Position numbers and translations under genes: made by a program
The notes under the pieces: generated by a model
Told to the model about the DNA's origin: nothing
Databases searched by the model: none
What the model saw: only the letters and a program-made list of their open reading frames with translations
Assembly: GCA_965230045.1 (NCBI GenBank)
Contig: OZ245940.1
Span: 3,906,001-3,970,000 of the forward strand
Origin: G963662905 sp965230045
GTDB lineage: Bacteria > Bacteroidota > Bacteroidia > Bacteroidales > WRLA01
DNA length: 64,000 nt
Direction of reading: 5' to 3'
In this document: positions 34,713 to 43,720 of the stretch, piece after piece
How positions within the stretch are numbered: the stretch's first letter is position 1
Layout: each line of letters begins with the position of its first letter

Positions 34713-36746
34713 ATGAATTTCAAACTTGTTTCCGACTTTAAACCCACCGGCGATCAGCCGGAAGCGATCAGGCAACTGGTAGAAGGGCTGCAACGGGGTG
34801 ATGACGCGCAGGTTTTGCTTGGCGTAACCGGTTCAGGAAAAACCTTCACCATGGCCAATGTGCTGAAAGAAGTAAACCGTCCGGCACTCATTTTGAGCCA
34901 TAATAAAACCCTGGCTGCACAGCTTTACAGCGAGTTTAAACAGTTCTTTCCTGAGAATGCGGTGGAGTATTTTGTCTCTTATTACGATTACTATCAGCCG
35001 GAAGCCTATCTGCCGGTTACGAATACGTATATTGAAAAGGATTTATCCATCAATGAAGAAATTGAAAAGCTGAGGCTCAGTGCTTCCAGCGCATTATTGA
35101 GCGGCCGGCAGGACGTGATTGTGGTCAGTTCGGTTTCGTGTATTTATGGCATCGGCAATCCGGATGATTTTACCAATAACACCATTAACCTCAAACAAGG
35201 ACAGATTTTAAACCGCGATGTATTTTTACTACAGCTTGTCGGTAGCCTATACAGCCGGACAGAAACCGATTTTTCCCATGGCACTTTCAGGGTGCGTGGC
35301 GACACTGTGGATATTTTTCCGGCTTATGCGGATTTTGGATTCCGTATAATTTTTTGGGGTGACGAAATAGAAAGCATTGAAACATTTTCGATAGAAGACG
35401 GCAAAAAATTGGAATCTCAGGAATCCATCCGAATTTATCCGGCAAATATTTTTGTTAGCTCTCCGGATAAAATCAAAAGTGCTGTGCGCGATATCCAGGA
35501 CGATCTTTTCCGTCATACGGATTATATGCGTGAAATGGGAAAAAACCTCGAAGCCAAGCGCCTGGAAGACCGTGTAAATTATGATTTGGAAATGATCCGT
35601 GAACTGGGCTATTGTTCCGGCATTGAGAATTATTCGCGTTATTTCGATGGGCGCAAACCCGGCTCCCGCCCTTTCTGTTTAATCGATTATTTCCCTGATG
35701 ATTATATCACCATCATCGACGAAAGCCATGTTACCGTCCCTCAGATACGGGCAATGTACGGTGGCGACAGATCGCGCAAGCAAACACTGGTAGAATACGG
35801 TTTCCGCTTACCTAGCGCAATGGATAACCGCCCTTTGACTTTTGATGAATTTGAAGGGATCAGCCGGCAAACGGTTTATGTGAGCGCCACACCTTCAGAA
35901 TATGAACTTCAAAAAAGCGAAGGCATTGTTGTTGAGCAACTTATACGTCCAACAGGTTTGCTTGATCCGGTAATTGAGGTACGCCCAAGTCTAAACCAGG
36001 TGGACGATTTACTGGATGAAATAGAAAAAACCATTGCTAAAAACGAACGCATTTTAGTCACTACGCTAACCAAACGCATGGCAGAAGAGCTCACAAAGTA
36101 TCTTCAAAAGTTAGACATCAACACAAAATACATACATTCTGAAGTAGATACACTCGACCGTATTGAGATCATGCAATCGCTTCGGGAAGGAATTATAGAT
36201 GTTGTTGTGGGAGTCAACCTCTTACGTGAAGGTCTTGACCTGCCGGAAGTATCTTTGGTAGCCATTCTGGATGCCGATAAAGAAGGCTTTCTGCGATCGG
36301 AAAAATCCTTGACACAAACTGCCGGCCGTGCTGCACGGAACATCAATAGCAAAGTCATCATGTATGCAGATAAAATTACCGGCAGCATGCAGCGGACCAT
36401 TGACGAAACCAACCGTCGGCGCGCCAAACAGGAGGCGTACAACAAAGAGAACAATATCACGCCAAGGCAAATCGTAAAATCAACACGGGAAGCACTGGCC
36501 GGATTCAAATCGAAAGAGAAAAGCACTGAGCCAAAATCGTATTCATACGAAAATGAAGGACAGATAAATCTTGCTGCTGATCCGCTTATACCTTACATGA
36601 ACGAAAAACAGCTTAAAGAAGCCATCAAAAAAACCCGAAAATCGATGGAGGCTGCGGCCAAAGAGCTGGATTTTATTGAGGCTGCCCGTCTGCGTGATGA
36701 AATGTTTGGCCTGGAAAAGCTCCTAAAAGAGAAAAAAGAAGGCTAA
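34713..36746 (+). CDS. uvrB: Excinuclease ABC subunit B
   Basis: UvrB is the damage-verifying helicase-like subunit of nucleotide excision repair; it is loaded by UvrA and recruits UvrC. Walker A is GVTGSGKTFTMANV, the beta-hairpin is YYDYYQPEAYLP, helicase motifs include DESHVT, YVSATPSEYEL and LLREGLDLPEVSLVAILDADKEGFLRSEKSL (in pieces), and QTAGRAARN. The C-terminal UVR motif that binds UvrC is complete (LDFIEAARLRDEM). At 677 residues it is full length. A single gene between two terminator/promoter regions. Confidence 0.97.
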   Translation: MNFKLVSDFKPTGDQPEAIRQLVEGLQRGDDAQVLLGVTGSGKTFTMANVLKEVNRPALILSHNKTLAAQLYSEFKQFFPENAVEYFVSYYDYYQPEAYLPVTNTYIEKDLSINEEIEKLRLSASSALLSGRQDVIVVSSVSCIYGIGNPDDFTNNTINLKQGQILNRDVFLLQLVGSLYSRTETDFSHGTFRVRGDTVDIFPAYADFGFRIIFWGDEIESIETFSIEDGKKLESQESIRIYPANIFVSSPDKIKSAVRDIQDDLFRHTDYMREMGKNLEAKRLEDRVNYDLEMIRELGYCSGIENYSRYFDGRKPGSRPFCLIDYFPDDYITIIDESHVTVPQIRAMYGGDRSRKQTLVEYGFRLPSAMDNRPLTFDEFEGISRQTVYVSATPSEYELQKSEGIVVEQLIRPTGLLDPVIEVRPSLNQVDDLLDEIEKTIAKNERILVTTLTKRMAEELTKYLQKLDINTKYIHSEVDTLDRIEIMQSLREGIIDVVVGVNLLREGLDLPEVSLVAILDADKEGFLRSEKSLTQTAGRAARNINSKVIMYADKITGSMQRTIDETNRRRAKQEAYNKENNITPRQIVKSTREALAGFKSKEKSTEPKSYSYENEGQINLAADPLIPYMNEKQLKEAIKKTRKSMEAAAKELDFIEAARLRDEMFGLEKLLKEKKEG

Positions 36747-36825
36747 AAGGCAGCACTTATCTACAAAATCACTCCTTTTATTAACAATGTAGTGTTGGTT
36801 TTTTAAAGAATAGCAGATTATTTGG

Positions 36826-36847
36826 TATCTTTGGAATAATATATTTG
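36826..36847 (+). promoter_or_regulatory. Two tandem -7 elements before the exopolysaccharide locus
   Basis: TATCTTTG (36826-36833) and TATATTTG (36840-36847) both match TAnnTTTG and lie 14 bases apart, so two start sites are possible, at about 36838 and 36852. Neither has a clear TTG at the right distance. Confidence 0.5.
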
Positions 36848-36885
36848 TGCTAATTAAAACCAAGAACAATCACAATAAGCGAAAA

Positions 36886-37404
36886 ATGAAAAAGAAAATT
36901 CTGGCTATAGATGACGAACAGACCATTCGACTCATCCTTGAAGCAACCATCAAGAAAACAGGCCGTTATGAGATCATCAGCAAAACAGACGGAGAAGACG
37001 CCTACAAATGGTTGATGGAAGGCAATTTTCCGGATTTGATCATCTGTGATATCATGATGGACCGGATGTCAGGTTTGGACTTTCTGGAAATTATCCGAAA
37101 CAGCGGTTTCTTCGGCGACATCCCCATTATTATGCTCAGTGGAGAAAACGAATCAAAGCTAAGGATCCAGTGCTATCAAAATGGCGCACAAGACTTTCTT
37201 GTAAAACCTTTTAACCCGGATGAACTTGTTTCGATCGTCGATAAAAACCTGAATTCCCCCATACGTCCTTCAGGTGACCTGATCGCAAATTCAGAACGGC
37301 TCAAATATTACAGGCTCGGTGCTTTGGATTTTATCCAAAAACCTTTTGATGAAAAAGAAGTTGAAAGCCAGATCAAGGAAAAAATCAGTTCGCATAATTT
37401 TTAG
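36886..37404 (+). CDS. Single-domain response regulator with a duplicated receiver tail
   Basis: A 172-residue receiver protein. Phosphorylation-site residues are intact: acidic pair Asp9-Asp10 (AIDDE), phosphoacceptor Asp55 (IICDIMMDRMSG), Ser85 (MLSGENES) and Lys107 (FLVKPF). After the receiver, residues 126-172 contain YYRLGALDFIQKPFDEKEVESQI, which repeats the end of a receiver (compare CYQNGAQDFLVKPFNPDELVSI), with a second KPF at 152-154. There is no DNA-binding output domain. The ATG at 36886 is chosen since the GTG at 36847 lies inside a promoter element. It opens the exopolysaccharide cluster, 11 bases before the sugar transferase fusion, its probable partner. Confidence 0.8.
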   Translation: MKKKILAIDDEQTIRLILEATIKKTGRYEIISKTDGEDAYKWLMEGNFPDLIICDIMMDRMSGLDFLEIIRNSGFFGDIPIIMLSGENESKLRIQCYQNGAQDFLVKPFNPDELVSIVDKNLNSPIRPSGDLIANSERLKYYRLGALDFIQKPFDEKEVESQIKEKISSHNF

Positions 37405-37415
37405 TAGAGTTTCCT

Positions 37416-38576
37416 ATGGAAGATTCAAAAAAAATACCCACGAAGGTGCTCTACATCGGAAGCGCACCCAATCCAATAAATAAGCTTAGCAGTTGTTCAA
37501 GCTTTGACCTGACCAGCAAAGAGAACAGTATTTCGGCACTCAACTACCTGAAACAAAACCAGGAAAATGTTGATGCCATTATTTGCGAGCTTCATCTGCC
37601 GGGAAATAACGCCATCGACTTTAAAGGCTTGCTGCTTACGCAAGATCTTTGCATCAAAACCCCATTCCTGATAGTCGCACATGAATTGGAAGAAGATATG
37701 CGCTTAAAGGCCGCACAAAACGATATCGATGATTTTTATACAATGCCCATCGACTGTGACCGCATTTATAAACGCATCAGTTTCCTGCTTTCCAAGCCAA
37801 AATCCGATCTGCACTCAAGTAAAAGCACTGATTTTAAGACATATAAAACTCCATTATTAAAGAGAAGCTTTGATATACTTGTAGCAGGAGGCACATTGCT
37901 GGTACTGAGCATTCCCCTGCTGATTATTCTTTTGGCCATCCGTTTAGAGTCCAAAGGAAGGGTTTTTTATATTTCCAAACGGATGGGCGCCAATTTCAAA
38001 ATTTTTGATTTTTATAAACTTCGTTCGATGTACCCTGATGCAGATCAGCGCCTTAAAGAAGTTGAACATCTGAACCAATATGTGAAGGAAGAAATTGGCG
38101 AATGTGAGAAATGCGCAAAACTGCCCGAAGGTGAATTTTGCAGCCCGGTACACTACATCGAGGGTAAAGCCGTTTGTGAAAACATGGCAAACAAAGAGAA
38201 AAAGCGCGTTGCATTCCTGAAAATTGAAAATGATCCCCGCATCACTAAAGTGGGAAAATTCATCAGAAATACAAGTATCGACGAGCTTCCGCAGCTCATT
38301 AACATCCTGAAAGGTGATATGAGTGTTGTGGGCAACAGGCCTTTGCCTTTGGGCGAAGCCTACGAGCTTACTCGCGGCGACCGCGCCAAAAGGTTTTTCA
38401 CAGCTGCCGGGCTTACAGGGCTGTGGCAGGTAGAGCTACGTGGCCGTGGTGGCGATATGTCCGAAGAAGAGCGATTTGAACTTGACAATGAATACGCTGC
38501 CGATAATTCTTTTGGGGGCGATATAAATTTGATTTTCAGGACATTTAAAATATTTATCCAAAGAAAAAGCGTTTAA
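37416..38576 (+). CDS. Pseudo-receiver fused to an undecaprenyl-phosphate sugar-phosphate transferase
   Basis: Residues 1-130 fold like a receiver (VLYIGSA, VDAIICELHLPG, FLIVAHELEEDMRLKAAQN) but carry Glu58 where the phosphorylated Asp should be, so phosphorylation is unlikely. Residues about 146-386 are a polyprenol-phosphate hexose-1-phosphate transferase of the WcaJ/ExoY type, which starts polysaccharide repeat units on the lipid carrier: KRSFDILVAGGTLLVL with a membrane segment, FDFYKLRSMYPDA, RNTSIDELPQLINILKGDMS, VGNRPLP and GLTGLWQVELRGRG. Between these lies a four-cysteine insert (Cys230, 233, 242, 254) that could bind a metal. Glu in place of Asp can mimic a permanently active receiver, which is inference. 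Inner membrane. Confidence 0.85.
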   Translation: MEDSKKIPTKVLYIGSAPNPINKLSSCSSFDLTSKENSISALNYLKQNQENVDAIICELHLPGNNAIDFKGLLLTQDLCIKTPFLIVAHELEEDMRLKAAQNDIDDFYTMPIDCDRIYKRISFLLSKPKSDLHSSKSTDFKTYKTPLLKRSFDILVAGGTLLVLSIPLLIILLAIRLESKGRVFYISKRMGANFKIFDFYKLRSMYPDADQRLKEVEHLNQYVKEEIGECEKCAKLPEGEFCSPVHYIEGKAVCENMANKEKKRVAFLKIENDPRITKVGKFIRNTSIDELPQLINILKGDMSVVGNRPLPLGEAYELTRGDRAKRFFTAAGLTGLWQVELRGRGGDMSEEERFELDNEYAADNSFGGDINLIFRTFKIFIQRKSV

Positions 38577-38582
38577 TAAATT

Positions 38583-39365
38583 ATGAAGCAGGGCAATCTG
38601 CACATATTGTTTTTTATTTTATTGATTAGCGTTCCGATCATAGTATCAGGGCAGCGCGAAGCAGAAAAAATTGATTCATCGCTGTTCAATTTGCCCATTG
38701 TGGACGATATCAGCACGCGGCTGCCAACGGTTGAAGCTTTGATAGATTCCGCAATTGCCAACAGTCCCTATTTGAGGCTCCGCGATGATGAAATCAAAAT
38801 CGACCGGCTAAACCTCAAAAATGTGAAAGCAGATCTTTTAAACAGTTTTGCAGGTCAGGCCTCAATGAGCTATGGTTACAGTGATGTTTACAGTGAAAGC
38901 CAGTCAAGCAGCTCGGTTGGGACATCGGCCAGCCTTTCGCTTGCAGAATCATGGCGGTATTCGGCCGGTGCTTCGGTTAAAATTTCGCTATATGACCTGA
39001 CACAACGGAAAAACAACATCCGCATTGCAAAAACCGCCATTGAGCAAAGCATCAACACGCGCAATGTTTTTCTGCATGAACTCCGCATGGAGGTTCTGGT
39101 TCAATACAATAATCTCTTGCTGCAGCAAAAACTCCTGAAAATATGGAACGACAACTACCAGACCGCACAGATGCAGGTACAAATGGCAGAAATTCAATTT
39201 ATTAATGGAAATTCCACTTTGGACGATATGGCCCGTATGACCGACAGGATGGTTCGGGCCCAAGCCCAGTTTGAGCAACAAAAAACGGATTTCCTCAATG
39301 CGTACCGGGGCCTGGAGCACTTAACAGGAATGAAATTTAATATCATAAACGAACTCAAATACTGA
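38583..39365 (+). CDS. Short TolC-like outer-membrane protein
   Basis: A 260-residue exported protein (signal peptide to about residue 22, IIVSGQ). It carries one TolC-type repeat: LPTVEALIDSAIANSPYLRL, a beta-hairpin region rich in serine, the long helix IRIAKTAIEQSINTRNVFLHELRMEV, and LLQQKLLKIWNDNYQTAQMQVQMAE with a final EHLTGMKF. Normal TolC family proteins are about 420-480 residues and contain two such repeats; this one has about half. It may work as a higher-order oligomer or as a helical periplasmic component of the polysaccharide exporter in place of a Wza. One-base overlap (TGATG) with the Wzc-like gene. Confidence 0.7.
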   Translation: MKQGNLHILFFILLISVPIIVSGQREAEKIDSSLFNLPIVDDISTRLPTVEALIDSAIANSPYLRLRDDEIKIDRLNLKNVKADLLNSFAGQASMSYGYSDVYSESQSSSSVGTSASLSLAESWRYSAGASVKISLYDLTQRKNNIRIAKTAIEQSINTRNVFLHELRMEVLVQYNNLLLQQKLLKIWNDNYQTAQMQVQMAEIQFINGNSTLDDMARMTDRMVRAQAQFEQQKTDFLNAYRGLEHLTGMKFNIINELKY

Positions 39366-42064
39366 TGAATGTATTTCAATTTTTAAGGATGTTCCAACGT
39401 CATCTGTTTTTACTGATAGCCGTACCGGTTTTACTGGCTGCTATCGTGAAATACCTGACAAGCAACCCTGCTTTGAAATATAATTCATCGGCAACAATTT
39501 ATACCGGTATTGCCAGTGGTTACGACCTTGACCAAAACAAAAAGTTTAGCTTATTCGCAAACAATACCGCTTTTGACAATTTAATTGAATTGATAAAATC
39601 GAAAGATGTGGCCAGTGAGGTTGGCTTGAGGCTTTTTACCCAAAACCTCATGCTACACAGTTATGATCCAAATTATATTTCCAGAAAAAACTTTATCCGG
39701 CTGCAAAAAAGAACACCAAAATACATCAAAAGCCTGATTATTAATGACAGCACGATAAGCCTGGATTATAACCCAGAGGCGGAAAAACAAGCCAACATTA
39801 AAAATATCAAAGCAGATTCACTGTTGCAAGCCAAGGGGGCCATACTTCAGGATGGCCAGTTTTTTTATATGATTAAAGCCGATGAAAGTATCGTGGATTT
39901 ATCCATTAAGTTTGGGCTGCCTATCAGTGAAATCATGAGCAATAACAACCTATTGGATTATGATATCGCGGAAGGCACAAAAATTTTCCTCACTTATGCC
40001 CACAGCAAAAATGCTCATTTATCAACTCATGATGATTTTCATGGAAAAGACACCATACATGCTGCTTACGCAAATATAGACCCGGTCTATTTTGAAAAAA
40101 ACCTGGAACGGATCAAGCAATATACTTTTGCTAACGACACCAACTGGATATACCGTATGCTGCACAGCAACAATCAGCTGTATGGCGTCAGCAAAATATC
40201 AGGCGTAAACGTAAAGCGTATTAAAAGCAGTGATTTATTAACATTGAGCTTTACCAGCTCCGATCCCGGTTTTGCCTATCAAACACTGATACATGTTATG
40301 GAGGTTTTCATTCTCAAACAAAAAAATATCAATGAAAACCAATCCGATGCCGTTGTAAAATATTTCCAGGGGGAAGTTGACCGCGCTGCACGCAGGCTCA
40401 AAGAAGCTGAAGACCGCCTGCTCTATTTTAATAAAAGCAATAACATCATCAACTACTACGAACAGAGTAAAGTTATTGCCGTAACCAAAGAATCGCTTGA
40501 CATTAAATATCAGGAAGAGCAGATTAAATTCCAATCCGCACGGGCCGTAATTGATGCCATTGAATCTCAGTTGGAACTGCAAGACCGCATACACCTGAAA
40601 ACCATCGACATTATCCGTAACAGAAATGCCTTAAGTGAAGTTACTTCCAAAATTGCCATCGCCGACTTATACGGTGATACCGATCCCAAAAACATCGAAA
40701 ACCTTGAAAAACTAAAAAAAGAGGCAGAAAAATTAAAGAGCAACCTGTCGCTCTACATTGAGCAGTATTTCCGCTTTACGGAATCAAAAGACGGGCTGCA
40801 AACACAAAACCTTTTGGCTCGTTGGCTCGACAATGTCATACTCTACGAACAAAGCAAAGCCAGTTTAAAAGTTTTAAACAACAGGATCAGGGAATTTCAG
40901 GAATACTACAAAACATTTGCACCACTCGGTGCCACGCAAAAAAGGATTGAGCGCGAAATTGATGTCTCCGAAAGGGAATATCTGTCACTGCTTGCCAGTT
41001 TAAATACCAGTAAGCTAAAGCAACAGAATATTGAGCTCTCATCCAATATCAAAGCGGTTGACCCTCCCTATTTCCCACTGAAACCAAATCCTGTAAAAAC
41101 CGGAATCCTGGTTATTGTTGCCGCATTTATGGGCTTTGCTGTTGTTGCCTTTGTTATCATCGCCCTGGAATATCTCGACAATACGCTCAAAACACCGGAA
41201 CACTTTGAGGACAAAACCAACCTAAAAGCTATTAGCGCTTATCCGAAAATTGTCCCTAAATACCGATCCTATAATCTGCCATTTATTGCCGGAAGGCTTG
41301 CCGAAATTGCTGTACAGGAAATTAAAAGCGAAGCTGCAAAAGAGGGTGCCAACAAGCCATACGTAGTTTGTTTCTTTTCTTCAACAAAGCATGAAGGCAA
41401 AACAGAACTGGCAGAAAGAATGGCTGAACGCTTACGCTTGTTTGGCGAAAAAGTACTCATTCTTAAAAGGGCCAAGCCCAATATTTTCGCAGAAATAATG
41501 GAAGGTACAGATCCGGACATGCTCAAAATAAGCGAAAAAGAACGGAGATATGAAGAATTCCAAAAACCCAGAAATCAATTGATTGATAAAATACCCATTA
41601 TCAACAACTACTTTGCTCAATTCCTCAATGCCCCGGTTATTAAGCCCTACAAGCTGCATGTTGATGACATATATTACGAACAAAACAACAATTTATTCGA
41701 CACCAAAGATATCAATGACCTAACAATCAGTCAGGAAACTGATTTCTCGCAGTACGAATATATCTTCCTGGAACTTCCTCCAATCATCCACGAGACTTAT
41801 CCCGTAAAGATTATCAAACAAGCCGATTATTATATTCTGATAGCCCGGGCCAACAGAGTATGGAAAAAAGCGGATATTGCTGCTTTGAAAAGCTTTATGA
41901 AAAACTGCAATGGAAAAAACCGGCCTGTAGGCATGCTCAATGGCGTTGAAGTTGACCTCCTGGAATCGATCCTTGGGGAACTGCCACGGAAAAGAAGCTG
42001 GATACGCCGAAAATTCAAATCCATTTTAAGCCTGCAGTACAAAGCCCGCTATGAAATTAAATAA
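39365..42064 (+). CDS. Wzc-like polysaccharide co-polymerase with LysM-like insert and degenerate kinase domain
   Basis: An 899-residue inner-membrane protein controlling polysaccharide chain length. TM1 is about 12-28 and TM2 about 577-602 (GILVIVAAFMGFAVVAFVI); the periplasmic part has Wzz-type strands, coiled coils, and at about 165-213 a LysM-like segment (YMIKADESIVDLSIKFGLP, EIMSNNNLLDYDIAEGTKIFL). The cytoplasmic BY-kinase-like domain keeps a Walker A (SSTKHEGKTEL) but Walker A' reads VLILKRAKP (Lys where Asp is expected), Walker B reads YIFLELPP (Glu for Asp), and there is no tyrosine cluster at the end. Kinase activity is therefore doubtful. Its start overlaps the TolC-like gene by one base. 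Confidence 0.8.
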   Translation: MNVFQFLRMFQRHLFLLIAVPVLLAAIVKYLTSNPALKYNSSATIYTGIASGYDLDQNKKFSLFANNTAFDNLIELIKSKDVASEVGLRLFTQNLMLHSYDPNYISRKNFIRLQKRTPKYIKSLIINDSTISLDYNPEAEKQANIKNIKADSLLQAKGAILQDGQFFYMIKADESIVDLSIKFGLPISEIMSNNNLLDYDIAEGTKIFLTYAHSKNAHLSTHDDFHGKDTIHAAYANIDPVYFEKNLERIKQYTFANDTNWIYRMLHSNNQLYGVSKISGVNVKRIKSSDLLTLSFTSSDPGFAYQTLIHVMEVFILKQKNINENQSDAVVKYFQGEVDRAARRLKEAEDRLLYFNKSNNIINYYEQSKVIAVTKESLDIKYQEEQIKFQSARAVIDAIESQLELQDRIHLKTIDIIRNRNALSEVTSKIAIADLYGDTDPKNIENLEKLKKEAEKLKSNLSLYIEQYFRFTESKDGLQTQNLLARWLDNVILYEQSKASLKVLNNRIREFQEYYKTFAPLGATQKRIEREIDVSEREYLSLLASLNTSKLKQQNIELSSNIKAVDPPYFPLKPNPVKTGILVIVAAFMGFAVVAFVIIALEYLDNTLKTPEHFEDKTNLKAISAYPKIVPKYRSYNLPFIAGRLAEIAVQEIKSEAAKEGANKPYVVCFFSSTKHEGKTELAERMAERLRLFGEKVLILKRAKPNIFAEIMEGTDPDMLKISEKERRYEEFQKPRNQLIDKIPIINNYFAQFLNAPVIKPYKLHVDDIYYEQNNNLFDTKDINDLTISQETDFSQYEYIFLELPPIIHETYPVKIIKQADYYILIARANRVWKKADIAALKSFMKNCNGKNRPVGMLNGVEVDLLESILGELPRKRSWIRRKFKSILSLQYKARYEIK

Positions 42065-42167
42065 TCATCTTGCTTTTACGGATTCTGCGTTGAGCATACA
42101 AAAAGTAATCTTGAAATTTCATTTTTTCTGTACGCATGCTACGATAAATCACAAGAATAAGCATCAT
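42057..42167 (-). CDS. Possible small membrane peptide, antisense in the wzc-wzy gap
   Basis: On the minus strand a 36-codon frame (MMLILVIYRSMRTEKMKFQD, then YFLYAQRRIRKSKMII) fills the 156-base gap between two plus-strand genes; the frame stays open upstream for a further hydrophobic stretch (about 20 codons) without another ATG. One membrane segment followed by a strongly basic tail is a credible small-protein layout, but length and position also fit chance. No promoter was recognised. It overlaps the 3' end of the Wzc-like gene. Confidence 0.2.
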   Translation of the reverse strand: MMLILVIYRSMRTEKMKFQDYFLYAQRRIRKSKMII

Positions 42168-42220
42168 ATAAAATAAAACAAGATAAACGGAAACCAAAAC
42201 AGCCTTAAAAAAGCTTTTAA

Positions 42221-43720
42221 ATGCAAAATATAATCACAAGAGAAACAGGTAATTTCAAGTTAAGGAAGCCGGAGATTATTGGCATTTCCCTTCTTGGTGC
42301 TGCTTTTCTGGGGGTTACAGTTGCAAAAGCCGGGTTTACAGTAGCATCGGGATTGGCGGCCCTTCCGTTTATCCTCATTTATGTGGTGATGATCTTCCGC
42401 AATCCGGTTTTGGGCTATTACACTGCAATAATTTTCGGCTTTACTTTGTTAGGACTATCCAGATATGTCCGCGGTGTCCCAATGGGCATTTTTATTGATG
42501 CGATGCTGGTTTTAACATTGATCGCCGTAATTTTCAGGAGGTTTCCCGAGCGCGCCGACTTTAAGCCCCTCAACAAGGATATTATGTTTCTGGCAACCAT
42601 TTGGTTTCTTTATGGGCTGATGGAATTTGCCAACCCGATGATGGCAAGCGTACCGGCTTTTATCCAAGGTTTTCGTGGGCTGATCCTTAAAACTTTCCTT
42701 TGTGTTCCTTTGACTTTATGGCTCTTAACTACTCAAGACCGGATTAAAACCTTCTTTTACATCTGGGGCATCATCAGCCTGATGGCAACCTTAAAAGGTG
42801 GAATCCAGGACAATATTGGTGTGGATCCCTGGGAACAAGGCTGGTTGGATCGGGGCGGTGATGTAACGCACGTACTTTTTGGTAAGCTCAGGATTTTCTC
42901 CTTTTATAGTGATGCCGGGCAATTTGGTGCAAATCAAGCATATACCGCTGTATTATTCTCAATCATGTCACTAAAAGCAGACACACGAAGAGATAAAATA
43001 TTTTTCATCATTGTGGCCCTTGCTGGATTTTATGGCATGTTTATCTCCGGTACTCGCGGTTCTATGGGCGTAATCGGTGGTTTTGCCATGTATTTCATCC
43101 ATAAAAAAAATATTCCCATCCTCATCACCGGTTTTATAGCGGCAATGGCTGTCTTCGTATTTTTCCGCTTCACTACAATTGGGAATGAAGTTTATGCCAT
43201 CAAGCGGATGCGATCGGCCTTCGACCCAAACGATGCTTCACTGCAGGTTCGCTTGGCCAACCAGCGGAGGTTATCAAGCTATATGGCTACACGGCCCATT
43301 GGAGGAAGCCTCGGCCACGGTGGTGTGAAAGCCAGGAAATTCCTGCCAAATGCCTATTTATCAAATGTTGCAACCGATAGTTGGTATGTGCTGATTTGGG
43401 TGGAAATGGGATCAGTTGGACTGAGCATGCACCTTTTCATACTGTTTTATACACTCGTAAAAGGCAGTCAGATTATCATGTTTAAAATTAGGGACCAGGT
43501 GCTCTGGCATCAAATGTCCGGATTGGCTTCCGGACTGCTCGGCATTATGGTTGCAAACTACGGAAATGCCGTAATGGGCTCACACCCAACAGCATTGGTT
43601 TCCTATACTTCCCTTGCTTTACTGCTCAATGCTGCCGTGATCGACAAAGGCATCAGGAAAAACCTGCGCAATAAAACGATGAAGGCAAAATTCCTGATCC
43701 GTAAAAATTCAACGGAATAA
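42221..43720 (+). CDS. O-antigen ligase/polymerase-like membrane protein (Wzy/WaaL type)
   Basis: A 499-residue protein with about eleven membrane helices. The longest periplasmic loop lies between later helices (about 320-395) and contains RLANQRRLSSYMATRPIGGSLGHGG, as in the Wzy_C/WaaL family, where arginine-rich periplasmic loops handle lipid-linked glycan. SGTRGSMGVIGGF is the conserved motif at the loop-proximal helix. It probably polymerises the repeat units started by the sugar transferase at 37416. The TAA stop lies inside the left arm of palindromic element C. Confidence 0.75.
   Translation: MQNIITRETGNFKLRKPEIIGISLLGAAFLGVTVAKAGFTVASGLAALPFILIYVVMIFRNPVLGYYTAIIFGFTLLGLSRYVRGVPMGIFIDAMLVLTLIAVIFRRFPERADFKPLNKDIMFLATIWFLYGLMEFANPMMASVPAFIQGFRGLILKTFLCVPLTLWLLTTQDRIKTFFYIWGIISLMATLKGGIQDNIGVDPWEQGWLDRGGDVTHVLFGKLRIFSFYSDAGQFGANQAYTAVLFSIMSLKADTRRDKIFFIIVALAGFYGMFISGTRGSMGVIGGFAMYFIHKKNIPILITGFIAAMAVFVFFRFTTIGNEVYAIKRMRSAFDPNDASLQVRLANQRRLSSYMATRPIGGSLGHGGVKARKFLPNAYLSNVATDSWYVLIWVEMGSVGLSMHLFILFYTLVKGSQIIMFKIRDQVLWHQMSGLASGLLGIMVANYGNAVMGSHPTALVSYTSLALLLNAAVIDKGIRKNLRNKTMKAKFLIRKNSTE

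Noticed and set aside
36755..36815. Possible uvrB terminator (AACA...TGTT then T-run)
   Set aside because: The stem is only four base pairs and the loop long; not convincing.
39365..42064. Calling the Wzc-like protein an active tyrosine kinase
   Set aside because: Walker A' and Walker B acidic residues are replaced and the C-terminal tyrosine cluster is absent.
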